DNA of 64,000 nucleotides from Acanthosepion pharaonis (lineage: Eukaryota; Mollusca; Cephalopoda; Sepiida; Sepiidae), in NCBI GenBank assembly GCA_903632075.3, contig CAHIKZ030000391.1:1037501-1101500 (forward strand), read 5' to 3'. The notes under the pieces were generated by a model, which worked only from the letters and a program-made list of their open reading frames with translations, had not been told where the DNA came from and searched no databases. This document shows, one piece after another, positions 29,810 to 40,204 of the stretch. The number at the start of each line of letters is the position of its first letter. Positions within the stretch are counted from its first letter, which is position 1. The translations under genes and the position numbers were made by a program.

Positions 29810-30400
29810 TTTAACATTTCTTTCTCCAACATCCATGGTATTCGTACCAAACTCTGCTGTTTGGAATCTTTCCTCTTCGAAAAGTCTCCTGATATACATG
29901 CTCTCTGCGAGACTAGCTTTAACTCGTCAGTCCCTTCCTCTGATTTCTCGATTCCCGGCTACCTTCATCTCCTTAAAAAGGGCTCTACAATCCACATGCC
30001 TGGCCTGGGAATTTATATCTGTGATCCCGCTGACTAGGGAACTCTCTTTGGAATCTCCAAACCATTCGTATATGTGTTTCCATCTCACTCTCCTCCCTTC
30101 AGGAATCTATGTCTTCTTTCTCTTCCCCCTTCTTCTCAAGACTGGTGGACTGGATAACGTTTCCGATAATATAGACAAGGTTATCTGTCTACATCCATTT
30201 GTACACATATTCGTGTTCGGTGATTTTAACGCCCACCTGCCATGTAGCTTAAATACCCTGCAACTGACCTCCTTTTTCATCCAAACCCTTAACTTTTCAA
30301 TCACACAATTCTTTAGGCAAGTGGTTGATTTTCCTACACGTTTCCTCACTAACCCTGATGGTAACGCTTCTCTTCCCTGAATCTTGTCGCACTACGCAGT
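29810..30400 (+). pseudogene. LINE endonuclease domain
   Basis: Translation in two frames gives FSNIHGIRTKLCCLESFLFE, KSPDIHALCETSFNS, GYLHLLKKGS and GLGIYICD. Then, after a frame change, RELSLESPNHSYMCFHLTLL, HIFVFGDFNAHLPC and VVDFPTRFLTNPDGN. The N..G...N, CET, GDFN and DFPTR landmarks are those of APE-type endonucleases in LINEs, which nick target DNA for target-primed reverse transcription. Frame changes make it non-functional. Confidence 0.8.
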
Positions 30401-31019
30401 TCTACCCTCTTGCTAACTCTTATCAGGCCGTAGTGCCTATTAACATCTCCTTCCACTCTCCACCACTAAAGAACCTCCTACTAACAAAATATCTTTCAGT
30501 TACAATCGCGCAGACTTGGACACGTTCCGTGATTTCCTTTGCGATGTCCCTTCCAATGTGCTTTTTAATCACCCCGTTCAAAAACGCGCGTCTGAGGTCT
30601 CCTCCTGTATAAAAGCCGGCATAGAGGCATTCAACCCAGCAAGAAAATACAAAGTTAAATCGCGCCTATCCCTTTGGTTCTCAGTTGCTATCGCCCGTAG
30701 GAATCAATTCTTCCATCTGTACCGGAGCGACATCTCTGACTGCAACAGACGTCTCTGTCTCGTAATGAGTGCAAGAGGGTCCTCCATGAAGCAAAGTTAC
30801 TATTTGCTGATAGAATGAAACAGCGTATTGCATCTCGCAAGTTAGATTCTAAAGGTTATTGGCATCTGTGCGAGAGTGTGATTAGCAATAGCCAATCCAC
30901 AATCCCTTCTCTATTCAATCAATTCGAAGTCCAAGCTTCCGCAGCTTGTAAGGCTAAATGATTTGCAGGGAATTTCTCATCGAACTCAACAATCGACTCG
31001 TCCAGAGTACCCACACTTG

Positions 31020-32810
31020 ATTTTCTACCTATAACCGAAGCTCTTTTGAGTGAGATGAACATAAACCCGTCGATGGTACTGGACATCATCTCTAAATTAG
31101 ACTCTCATAAAGCAAGTGATGTTGACGGGATACAAGCCGTAGTCCTAAATAAATGTGCTCCTGAGCTAGCTCCATTCTCTCCAAACTATATGACTATTGC
31201 CTCGCTGAATCTTGCTTTTTAGTCTGTTGGAAATCCTCATGTGTTCTTGTTTTTAAGAACTCTGGAGACTCTTCTGACCCATCTGACTACCGTCCTATTA
31301 GTCTCCTACCTCTCTTCGGCAAAGTCTTCCAGGCTTTAATCAATGCCGAAGTTATTAAGCATCTTACATCCCATGAACTCTCTGACAAATATGGTTGCCG
31401 CTTTGAAATGTCTACCGCTAACGTGCTTAGAGCCATAACTGAATATGTATACCAATCTCTTTTAATAACGGTGAAGCTCGACTAGTTGTCTCTAAAGCGT
31501 TTGATAGGATCTGGCATACCGGCCTTCTGCGTAAGCTTCAGGGATACGGCATTACAGGACGATTATTTGATTTAATCGAATCATTCCTGTTAAACCGTGA
31601 AATGAAAGTCGTCCTAAAGGGATTCTCCTTCAGTTCCTTTAATATGAACGCTGGTGTTCCCAAGGCTCTATCCTGGATCCTACACTGTTTCTGATATTCA
31701 TCAACGATCTTCCTGATGCCGTCAGTTATCAAGTAGGGATCTGTTATAGTGGAACACACCTATTCTATAGTTAATAGACTCTCCCACCTATAATAAGTAA
31801 GAGTAGTAAGAGTAACAAGTGAGTCGCTGGAGTCGCTCAGTTGGTCGATGCCGGACGACCGTTAGTCGGATACTAAAGTATCAGCGGCCACAACTAGATT
31901 TACTTTGCATCATTACCTATTATATCAAGTTCCGAACGTTTTGTACATCGAACCTATTTTAGAGCCGACTTAGTACAAATACAAGCCTCCGCCGTGAAAC
32001 CACTCCATAACAGCATCTACGCAGACGACACTACTATTTACTCCTGTCTCAATAGTAAATCCGCCATTGCTAACAAAGTTAACCTGACTGTTGATCTCGA
32101 AAAGGACTTCAAATCTGTTGTTGACTGGGGCAGTAAATGGCTTGTAAACTGAAATGCTTCCAAAACGAAACAGCTCTCATTTACCCAGCATAGAGAAGCC
32201 TCACCGCCTCCTATTAGCGTGTCTGACGCTCAACTTCATGAGAGCGCCTTTCTGCGACTTCTTGGCCTCACGTGTTCCACTGACCTGAGGTGGAACAACA
32301 AAATTGACTCAATAGCTATACCTACAGCAAAGAAAGTGAGTTCTCTGTGTGACGCCAGAAGGTTTTTTTTTTTGTCTGGGTCCATGCTTCAAATCTCCAA
32401 ATCTACTATTCGCCTTTACATGAGCTACTGTTGCCATATATAGTCTGGTGTCCCCGAGGTTCATCGCGAGGTTCTCAACAAAATCCAGAGGGATATGCAA
32501 TGTGATAGGTCCTGACCTAGCATCTCGGCTTCAGTCATTTTCTCAAAGACATGATGCGGCTTCCCTCTTCTCTACAAATATTTCCATGGCAACTGCTCTG
32601 AAGAGATTTTTTCACTGGTGGCCTAACTGCATGAATTTAAGCGTGTTATTCAGTTGCCTTCTCAATCCCACCGTTTTACTGTCGAAACTGTTAAATATAA
32701 CCGCCATTCTTCTCCAACAGCTTCTTCTCTCGTACTTCCCGACATTGGAAGTTTCTTCCTGTTACTTGCTTCCTTGATAACTATACTCTTCAAAAATTCA
32801 AATGTAATGT
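31020..32810 (+). pseudogene. LINE reverse transcriptase and C-terminal region, interrupted
   Basis: Landmarks: DPSDYRPISLLPLFGK (~31,278), RLIGSGIPAF-type decayed AFD region (~31,500), LIFINDLPDAVSYQVG (~31,692), catalytic YADDTTIYS (32,018), DWGSKWLVN.NASKTKQLSF (~32,130), RLLGLTCSTDLRWN (~32,250) and YMSYCCHIW (~32,418). RT palm catalysis needs the first Asp and the YADD pair; the YADD is intact but separated from the palm by a solo LTR. Several stops and frame changes occur around 31,440-31,680 and after 32,440. Confidence 0.85.
31742..32012. mobile_element. Solo LTR (271 bp) inside the LINE RT domain
   Basis: It begins TGTTATAGTGG and ends CCACTCCATAACA, giving TG..CA termini with short inverted ends. 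GGATC (31,737-31,741) on the left and GCATC (32,013-32,017) on the right look like a 5-bp target duplication with one change. Removing the segment restores the LINE frame around ..YQVG and IYADDTT... This is the structure left when two LTRs of a retrotransposon recombine. The superfamily is not recognisable from the LTR. Confidence 0.75.
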
Positions 32811-32948
32811 CAATCGACATCTTCTGATGCCTTGATCTTGATCCCCGTCCATCACTTTATCCTTTCCTCTAACACCTCTTTTTACTCTGACTTTCACTCT
32901 CTGTCAGCCTTTGCATGCTAGTGGCACTCCCCTTTTGCTTGGTGTGAA

Positions 32949-32956
<8 letters not shown>

Positions 32957-33002
<46 letters not shown>
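32957..33002. repeat. (TA)n microsatellite at LINE 3' end
   Basis: TA run directly after GTGTGAAATGCTT, the LINE's 3' UTR end, and directly before the palindromic element. Confidence 0.95.
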
Positions 33003-33006
<4 letters not shown>

Positions 33007-33220
33007 TGAACATAGAAATCAACAGTTAGAGGCGACAGGCTGTTACATGCTAGACGCAATCGTAAGGCCTGACGATTGCATCTAGCATGAAACAGCCTGT
33101 CGCCTCTAAATGTTGACTTCAATGTTCACTTTTATATTTGCACACGCTCTATCTCTGATATTGATCACTTTATCCCATAAATATAGCCCACCATAAGAGT
33201 ATATTTCTTCATATATATCT
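33003..33220 (+). mobile_element. Palindromic element, copy 2
   Basis: The left arm (33,003-33,066) AAAAGTGAACATAGAAATCA, ACAGTTAGAGGCGACAGGCT, GTTACATGCTAGACGCAATC is inverted in the right arm (33,073-33,137) GATTGCATCTAGCATGAAAC, AGCCTGTCGCCTCTAAATGT, TGACTTCAATGTTCACTTTT. About 64 bp per arm with a few mismatches and almost no loop. The shared right-hand sequence (ACACGCTCTATCTCTGATAT .. CATAAATATAGCCCACC) continues to (TA)-rich DNA. The fuller of the two copies. Confidence 0.8.
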
Positions 33221-33469
33221 ATGCCTCAAATAAAACAACAAATGAAGAATAATTCGAGGAAAAGAAAAATATTAATTGCTTTAAACCCCCGACCACCACC
33301 AATTAACTTCCAGATCAAATGTAAAAGAGTGAAAATGTTTTTTCCAATTGCTAAATAAAAACTTCACACAAGATCTTTAATAAAGACACAGTTAAAATAA
33401 CCTGCAACTGTACTATTAATCAGAAGCCACAATAAAAAGACAAAACAAAAAAAGTATTTCAATACTGAC

Positions 33470-34132
33470 GTATAGCAAGATTTTGTTAAGAGTGAAACAT
33501 GTAACTGTAGAAATAAAAGTAGATGTCCACTAGATGGAGTTTGTAAAACTGAAGGAGTAATTTACAAAGCAGAAGTAAAAGATACGAGTGACCAGATCAA
33601 AATATACGTATGGTTTATTGAAGGGAGATTCACAAGTCACAAGTCATCATTCAAGCTAGAAAGACTTAAGGATGCTACCAGACTAACCAACCGTGTGTGT
33701 AAATTAAAAGAAAAAAAAAACAAAAAAACAAACAAAGATCCGATTTTTAACTGGGAAATATTAAAAAAATCCAAACCTTAAAACAATCATAGTAATATCT
33801 GCAATCTTTGCCAGGAAGAAAAGTTAATAATAATAACATATCTAGACCAGAACAACATTTGAATGAGAGGTCAGAAATAATGACGATGCATACATACTAA
33901 GAAGTTCTTTTTCAGTTCATTCGAACTAGGGTGAAAGTATGTATATTTCAATTACCCCCTCTTATACAATCTCAATACTCTTGCTTTTCCCCTTCTATTA
34001 TGCTTCATATTGTGCGTTTACTTACTTTAAAGTAATAAAGTGTTAAGAAATTATTTAAACCGAATCGCCTGAAGATACCAAAAGATTGAAACTATGGTAA
34101 CGTGAACGGCTGATCTCCTACTTTATAATATA
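33470..34132 (+). pseudogene. Penelope-like element GIY-YIG endonuclease remnant
   Basis: The forward translation reads CNCRNKSRCPLDGVCKTEGV, IYKAEVKD, IKIYVWFIEGRF, SHKSSFKLERLKDATRLTNR, VCKLKE. After a frame change in an A-run it continues FNWEILKKSKP, then NICNLCQEEKLIII. The CNCR....CPL...C cluster, the IYKA.V strand, the place of the TYIG..E..FK.R..NH motif and the CNLC..EK end are those I know from the C-terminal GIY-YIG domain of Penelope-like elements. The core motif is decayed (YVWF for YIGL). A 3' tail GCCTGAAGATACCAAAAGATTGAAAC lies before the SINE at 34,136. No RT part is present. Confidence 0.7.
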
Positions 34133-34135
34133 TAC

Positions 34136-34500
34136 AGGAGGCCCTGTGGAGTAATGGATAGCGGCTTGGATTGAGGAATCAGAGAATCAGAATTCCAGTC
34201 GAATCCATTACATTCACTTCCGTGCTAATACCCTTGGGAAAGGTGTGAATTCTCTTCTTCCACCAGCTATGGGTAAATAGCAGGACAGACTGTGTTCTAT
34301 AGCCTTGGATGACAACTGGTCTAGGAGAAGGACAACTCTGAATTCAAAACCTGCGGAGGATCGTTTGGGGACCTTGTGGCACATAGTGCACCAGGTCTTT
34401 GTTTTCGGCACTTCAAAAAGTGTGGCTGGTCCTGCTGAAACCTTCACCACTATAATCAAAATCTCATGTGCTGTTGTCGATGGTTTTCTAGGGAGAGTCA
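34136..34500 (+). mobile_element. tRNA-Arg-like SINE, subfamily A, copy 3
   Basis: The head CAGGAGGCCCTGTGGAGTAA TGGATAGCGGCTTGG (A box), then AGAATTCCAGTCGAATCC, TACCCTTGGGAAAGGTGTGA, AGCTATGGGTAAATAGCAGG, CTATAGCCTTGGATGACAAC, GGAGGATCGTTTGGGGACCT and ATAATCAAAATCTCATGTGC. It ends directly in (TA)n and (GA)n at 34,501-34,573. The B box is partly deleted. Confidence 0.85.

Positions 34501-34573
<73 letters not shown>
34501..34573. repeat. (TA)n then (GA)n at SINE tail
   Basis: TA run switching to GA, directly joined to the SINE-A body. Confidence 0.95.
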
Positions 34574-34574
34574 T

Positions 34575-35520
34575 AATAGAACGTGAGAAATAGATATATA
34601 GATATGGCTTGGTTACCGCAAACAGTAACTCTTCACAGGTTAAATAATGGCATTGCGAAGGCAGCCTGCCTGTGATAATGGGTGAGTATTTGATACCTGT
34701 TCGTGCCGTTTTATTTAATATTTAAAAATCTGTACAAGTTTCTGACAATCATCCAATTCCAACCATAAATTTAGAAGAAAAAATACCCCAGATAATAGAT
34801 TTTGCGTAGAATTCTCTATTTTCTACAAATATTTCTGCTGCTAATTAGGATGATCCTTTTTCACGTTTTTTAGTATATCGGTTATAATAAATTCATATTT
34901 TTCCTCATTTTTTTCTTCATACTTATTCTTTTTTTATCTCTTCTTTCTCTTAGGTTTTCTTCGCCATTTATCGTACGTTTCCGTTTTATCTTCTTTTTAC
35001 TTTTTTTCTTTTTTTCTTTTTCCCGTACTTTCTAAATTTTCTTTTAATATTCTATCCAATCTTTTGTTTTCATTGCTGTTTCTTAGTCTTATTTCTATTT
35101 CTATTTTCATATCCTTCTGTTCTTTCTTTCCATCTGCATGTGTCATCATAATCAACGCCATTTTCCTCGCTTCCATAACATTTCATTGGATGCTTTGGGC
35201 GGTAATGAAGAAACCATATTGCGCAGGACTAAATGTAGACTCGTCAATTAATGTCCGCCCATTGCAACGCCTTGTGATTATCTACAAAGGAACAATCAAA
35301 GCCATGTAATTACAAGAAATTAATTATCGCATCACTTTTGGCGACAGTTGGAAAACGTTTCTTTTGCATTCTTCCGAAAAAGCTTCTGATAACCAGAAAG
35401 CTAAAATTATTGCTGTGGTGCGGAGGCGTCACCGTCCTCGAGTGCTGTACAGTTTGGAAAAGATGATCGGATTATAATACTAGAAATGCTTCTTTCCACA
35501 GATTGCACCTAAATTAATTC
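34575..35520. other. No gene recognised
   Basis: AT- and pyrimidine-rich sequence (T-rich 34,870-35,130). The 81-codon frame 35,064-35,309 includes LQRLVIIYKGTIKAM but no domain is recognised. Confidence 0.4.
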
Positions 35521-35524
35521 GTTT

Positions 35525-35572
35525 TCATCATCATCATACTCATCATCATCTTCATCATCATCATCATCAATC
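35525..35572. repeat. (TCA)n microsatellite
   Basis: Interrupted CATCAT run, with TACTCATCATCATCTTCATC-type variants. Confidence 0.9.
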
Positions 35573-35694
35573 CCGTGACCGGGTGTGGCCGCAGGTTCAG
35601 CATCTGATAATCTGATCAGTACCTTCCATATACCTTTCAGTTGTGTCCAAATGTCTTAGGCCTAGTGAATGATCTGACGTGCCTCCCCGGTTTC

Positions 35695-35815
35695 ATGCAC
35701 TTTCTCACCGCCGTAACGTAACTCCCCTGTTGCTTTTCCTTAACAAAATTTTATGGTAATTGTTCTAATGAGCTTTCCACTTTGGTACCTAGACTTTATG
35801 TATTTAATGGCAGTA
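35695..35815 (+). pseudogene. LINE 3'-coding fragment (family of 29.4-32.9 kb)
   Basis: CTTTCTCACCGCCGTAACGTAA, then TTTATGGTAATTGTTCTAAT and GAGCTTTCCACTTTGGTACC translate around FYGNCSNELSTLVP. This matches the C-terminal YKYFHGNCSEE.. region of the long LINE. Confidence 0.65.
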
Positions 35816-35877
35816 GTAGTAAAGCGACAAGTTCATATCATTTTGTATTTGAAATATAACCGTATATTCTCTGCCGA

Positions 35878-36905
35878 CAGTTTATTCTTGAAATTCTTGA
35901 ACTCTATGGCATACCAGTAGAAATCATTGAAGCAATCAAAGTATTGTACACCAACACACAGGCCACTGTCTTGACCCCAAATGGTGAAACAGAACCTTTC
36001 GATATTCTGGCTGGCATTCTCCAAGGTGACACACTTGCATCTTTCCTTTTCATCATTGTAATAGACTACATCATGCGTATATCAGTGGACACAATCAAAG
36101 AAAATGGACTGATGTATCAGCCTAGAAGAAGCTCACGTCATCCTGCACTTTATATCACCGATGCTGATTTTGCTGATGATATTGCACTGTTGTCTGACAA
36201 CCTCATTAGTGCCCAAGCACTCCTTTCTTCTCTTGAATCAGCAGCTAACTGTGCAGGTCTTCACCTAAATGAAACCAAAACTGAGTGTATGCCAATTAAC
36301 ATTCGCAACAATCATGAGATCAAAACACTCTCAGATAACATCATCAAATGTGTCGAAGACTACAAGTATCTAGGATCACACATCAAGAACTCTGAGAAAG
36401 ATTACAACATTAGAAAAGGCATAGCATGGATTGCTTGTAACAAAATGGATAAGATCTGGAAATCCAATCTTGCTCGTCAATTCAAAATCCAACTTTTCCG
36501 CGTACTTATTGAGCCAATCTTAATCTATGACTTGGACTCTCTCAGCAAAACATCATCGCCGTTTAGATGGATGTTATACACGTCTTTTAAGAAGAGTGCT
36601 TTATCTCTCATGACGAAACCGCCCAACTCTAGAAATGATATATGGAGACTTGCCGAGAGTATCAACCTTAGTTTGCAAAAGACGTGTCCAGTTCGCCGGG
36701 CATTGTGCACGTGCCACAGATGAACATGTGTCATCATTTGTACTCTGGAGGCAACCATCATCTGACAATCGATCACGCAAGTTAACCTTTCCAGATAGGA
36801 TAAAACGAGACACATTGATCCCTAAGGAAGATCTTTAAGGAGCTATGACAGATAGGGAATACTGGAGAGGTGTAGTGAGTTCAATCTCGGCTGAGGCCGC
36901 AGGAT
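35878..36905 (+). pseudogene. LINE reverse transcriptase, second family
   Basis: The open frame extends upstream of 35,944 (FILEILELYGIPVEIIEAIK). Then GILQGDTLASFLFIIVIDYI (RT block with QGD), ITDADFADDIALLSD (catalytic FADD at about 36,175), TKTECMPINIRNN, CVEDYKYLGSHIKNSEKDYN, then FKIQLFRVLIEPILIYDLDS. A one-base shift near 36,555 moves the rest to another frame: YTRLLRRVL, MIYGDLPRVSTLVCKRRVQF, AGHCARATDEHVSSFVLWRQ, ending DREYWRGVVSSISAEAAG (36,901). It is about 340 residues, 5'-truncated (no endonuclease, N-terminal RT missing). The frameshift and truncation make it inactive. RTE/L1-like organisation, but the clade is uncertain; the largest transposon frame (260 codons) in the window. 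Confidence 0.85.
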
Positions 36906-36934
36906 GATGATGAGAACTCTGTTCTAGCTTCTTG

Positions 36935-37165
36935 CATTCTAATCATCCATGCTTTTAGTACTGCTGCCACATATGGTCCTGAGCTCTTGCTATATATTAA
37001 GTGATTCTTGATAAAAATCCGAATATTAAATCCTGGCAGCACAGCTTCAGCCACTTTCCAACCGCCATGATGTAGCTTCATTGAGCCTTTTCTACAAATA
37101 CTTTCATGGCAATTGTTCTGATGTTTCAGCTATAGTATTTAGATTTTATGAATTTACTAGCCGGA
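36935..37165 (+). pseudogene. LINE 3'-coding fragment (family of 29.4-32.9 kb)
   Basis: Decayed CATATGGTCCTGAGCTC..GATTCTTGATAAAAATCCGA, then CAGCTTCAGCCACTTTCCAA, CCGCCATGATGTAGCTTCAT and TTCATGGCAATTGTTCTGAT, translating LQPLSNRHDVASL-type and YKYFHGNCSD. It directly follows the other LINE's end. Confidence 0.7.
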
Positions 37166-37184
37166 TTATCCCCGCCTTACTGTG

Positions 37185-37335
37185 TGCCACACATTTTTGT
37201 CAGAAAATGATGATTGATTTTTAAGTCATTGTTATCATTTCTGGAGAAAAATGATGCCTTTCAATACTACTCAATAAACTTGCTGATGTGACCTCTATCT
37301 TCTGTTTTTTTCCTTCTATATTTTAGATAGGAGTC
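37185..37335 (+). repeat. Dispersed repeat, pairs with 16,495-16,645
   Basis: Same ordered blocks as the 16.5-kb copy (AGAAAATGATGATTGATTTT, TACTCAATAAACTTGC, TTCCTTCTATATTTTAGAT). Confidence 0.65.
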
Positions 37336-37844
37336 ATTGCCTTGTTCGGATTTAATTTAAATCAAAGGGAAAAAATTCAGTGCGTGGTTTGTGTCAACGA
37401 ACTGGGAACCCCTTTGATCAAAACGAAATATACTTATCCAAGTAACCTGGGTAATGTAGTTTCAGAATATACATGGTTATAGTAGTCTGTCTCCAAAACT
37501 CTAGGAGGGTTTCGATTACAAAGAAACAGACAGACAAGAGAAACAACATGTGCGTGTGTTTTGCATGCGCTCTCTGACGCACATCTTTGCTGACCTCATA
37601 ATCACTGCTTGAGTTTGGTCTCTGTTTGTGTGAATCCAATTTCATACCATACTGACGTCAATAATAGTTTTGGCTATTCTGTTATTGTAGTGAGTGCATA
37701 GTAATAGAGCTCTTTATTCAGTGGAATAGATTTAATGCAACTGTCAGAGCGGGCTCCCAATAAGATATATCCGATGAAACAACAAGTAAGGTTTTCAATA
37801 AACAGTGAATTAATGTTGGTGTGAACAATATTTTTTTAGAACAT

Positions 37845-38241
37845 ACTAGTAGTAGAGCACGGCGTTGCCCGGGGATGTAACAGTAAGAGATAGATCAAGT
37901 ATCGACCATCATAAAGACTGAAAAATAAAATTGACAAAGATTATTGTTTAAGGTGGACGGACACGCATGTCTTAATTAGTATTTTTTTGTTTTTTTTTAC
38001 GAATTATTCAAACCCAAACTCAAACAAAAACATTGTTTTCAATCGTCATGAGTCTATCGATTGATGAATAGAATTTTATTATAAACAATTGTCTTGTAAA
38101 TAGAATTTTTAAAGCATTCTGAATGTAAAAATAAAGAAAAACGTGTGCAAGACAATAGGAAACACTACCTGCTAAAAAAAAGTGAAGTTTTGTTGAAAAC
38201 GGTTGAAAAATGTAGGAAATCCGATCCCATATATTAACGAA

Positions 38242-38275
<34 letters not shown>

Positions 38276-38295
38276 AACAACCTGGGTTTTATAAT
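37845..38295 (+). repeat. Interspersed element with GGCGTTGCCCGGG head, copy 1
   Basis: Starts ACTAGTAGTAGAGCACGGCG TTGCCCGGGGATG and ends GAAGTTTTGTTGAAAACGGT, TGAAAAATGTAGGAAATCCG, a (CA)n run, then GGGTTTTATAATAAGTATAA. The same head and the (CA)n plus TTTATA tail bracket the copy at 40.2-41.1 kb. The class is not recognised. Confidence 0.65.
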
Positions 38296-38299
38296 AAGT

Positions 38300-38555
38300 A
38301 TAACTCGATATGAGCTGTCCCCCGTTTCATTCTGGCGACAGAATCGTATTTTATCGTGTTTTTAAATTGATTTTATGCCAAAAAAATTGTGTTTTTCCAA
38401 TTTTTGGCGCTGTCAGAACCACCGCAAGGCAATTTTACGCAGTCCTGTGAAGTTTTGTTGAAATCGGTTGAAAAATGTAGGAAATCCAATACAATATATA
38501 AACGTACAGACACACACACAATCTGCGTTTTATAATAAATAAGATTATAAGATGA
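38300..38555 (+). repeat. Second tail of the same element family
   Basis: GAAGTTTTGTTGAAATCGGT TGAAAAATGTAGGAAATCC recurs at 38,450-38,488, followed by (CA)n and GCGTTTTATAATAAATAAG. It appears as a tandem or nested second copy without a head. Confidence 0.65.
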
Positions 38556-38784
38556 TTTATTTAAACTGAAAAAGAAAAATCAAAAATATTTTTTTTTGGC
38601 TTTGGTTACAATATAACCTCTTGATAATATATTTCAATTAAGCACTCTTGAGAGACAATCTAATTCAACACCCGACAAACGCCTACGTTAAAAATGCAAA
38701 GCTCTTCGGTAAAATGAATACGAGCCCTCTGGATGACAGGCGTTTGTTTAATATTCGTAAAAACAAAAATCTAGAATTAGCAGT

Positions 38785-38913
38785 TTCTCTCTACCCGGTG
38801 CTGATGTCTTAGGGGTAGAAAATCCGACTGACACCAAATCGGTCTGGTTTCGATCCTGGCTTGCGACTCTCGGAGAGGCTGTGATACAGCGAAACAGTAC
38901 TGTCTACGAATGG

Positions 38914-38915
<2 letters not shown>
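38785..38915 (+). mobile_element. tRNA-like SINE, family F
   Basis: TGCTGATGTCTTAGGGGTAG (A-box-like) and ATCGGTCTGGTTTCGATCCTGG (B-box-like) are 35-40 bases apart. Followed by CGACTCTCGGAGAGGCTGTG and then (TA)n at 38,917. Single copy here, so the call rests on the boxes and the tail. Confidence 0.5.
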
Positions 38916-38916
<1 letters not shown>

Positions 38917-38977
<61 letters not shown>

Positions 38978-38990
38978 TATATATATATCT
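38917..38990. repeat. (TA)n microsatellite
   Basis: Long TA run with one AAATA interruption. Confidence 0.95.
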
Positions 38991-39099
38991 TAGGCTCAGG
39001 CATATTTGTATTTGCTTAACGCCCCAAAAGCCTCCCCCCGTGTTTTATACTACAATTATGCAGAGCAGACCTTAGTTACAGTTTCTGGGTAAGAATGTG

Positions 39100-39415
39100 T
39101 TATCTAGCATGATCAACAATAGGAACAAGGCCCGCACGCTCAAGCTCTCGGTTACGTTGACTTGTGACTTCGTGCTAGCACAGCTACTAACGGCACACAA
39201 GGGTTCCGTCTACCCAAATTCATTCACAAGGCTTGGGTCAACCCGTGGTATGGTTTTCAAGCACTTTCCAAAGGTGACGTCATGCTAGGATCGACCTCGA
39301 TCTAGTCCTATAAATCGACCATGATAAGATTCGAACCCGGGACTCATGGTCAGAAAGCCAACGTTCTAATCACATATCACGTATGCTATCTTCAGAACCC
39401 CGCCCCACTCATCTA
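39100..39415 (-). mobile_element. tRNA-derived SINE, family G
   Basis: Minus strand: GTGATTAGAACGTTGGC (A-box/anticodon side) and GAGTCCCGGGTTCGAATCTT (good B box) lie near 39,385-39,330. A body follows with CCAAGCCTTGTGAATGAATT and TGGGTAGACGGAACCC, which I associate with SINE tails in squid and octopus. The A box is incomplete. Confidence 0.6.
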
Positions 39416-39488
39416 CTCATGAGTTTCGTAGACGAACCTTTTGCGTAATCGTTCGGTACAGACATCAGCAGGTATCAGCAATTTTTGT

Positions 39489-39491
<3 letters not shown>

Positions 39492-39560
<69 letters not shown>

Positions 39561-39611
39561 TTTCTGACAACTATATATATATATATATATATTTGGTTTT
39601 CTGAAAACTAA

Positions 39612-39663
<52 letters not shown>
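39492..39663. repeat. Three (TA)n arrays
   Basis: TA runs at 39,492-39,553, 39,573-39,592 and 39,616-39,663. The short linkers are related to each other (TTTTTCTGACAACTA and GTTTTCTGAAAACTAA), so the array probably expanded by tandem duplication. Confidence 0.9.
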
Positions 39664-39665
<2 letters not shown>

Positions 39666-40204
39666 AGAAAGAAAGAGATGGAAAGAGTGATAGATAAAAA
39701 AAGAGATTGAGATATAGACAGAAATATTTTTTACGAGACATGAATATGAAAGTTACTCGAACATACTAGTTCTAAATTTGTTTATCTCACTAAACTTGTA
39801 TTTGCAGTACCCCACAGAGTTATTTGTTTTGGTATTATATAATTTCAATTCACCCCCGGCCAATGTCTCGCACATTGACTTCTCTAATTGCCTCTTTGGC
39901 ACACAATGTCAGGAATTACGCGAAATGTCGGGAATTACATCCCAGTTCATGTTTTAATATGTTAAATATTGATATATGTTGAAACATTACAGTAATCTAA
40001 GAATTTCAGAGACACGAGGAAATAAAAGATGGTACAGAATATTTTTTAATAAAAAAAAACAAAAAACAAACAACATAAAATGGAAAATGTGAATATTTCT
40101 AAGGATTAAACAATTAAGAATCCTCTATCCGAAATTCTTTGGACTGGAGATGCTTCGGTTTTCAGATATTTTTGGATTTTGGAATACAGGCTATTTGTAT
40201 ATAG

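Larger units (their letters stand above)
29350..32945 (+). mobile_element. Near full-length non-LTR retrotransposon (Jockey/CR1-like), decayed
   Basis: The order is: 5' untranslated region to about 29,800; apurinic/apyrimidinic-type endonuclease domain (ISFSNIHGIRTKLCCLES, SPDIHALCETSFNSS, HMPGLGIYICD, VFGDFNAH); reverse transcriptase (PISLLPLFGKVFQALINAEV, LIFINDLPDAV, YADDTTIYS); thumb and C-terminus (FLRLLGLTCSTDLRWNNKID, KSTIRLYMSYCCHIW); then a UTR running into (TA)n at 32,957. The DNA start is inferred. About 3.6 kb including a 271-bp solo LTR insertion. Many frameshifts and stops. Clade assignment is uncertain. At least five further fragments of the same family lie in this window. Confidence 0.85.

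Noticed and set aside
30107..30349. Reverse-strand 80-codon ORF
   Set aside because: Antisense to the LINE endonuclease domain.
36525..36815. Two reverse-strand ORFs of 70-96 codons
   Set aside because: Antisense to the C-terminal part of the LINE RT at 35.9-36.9 kb.
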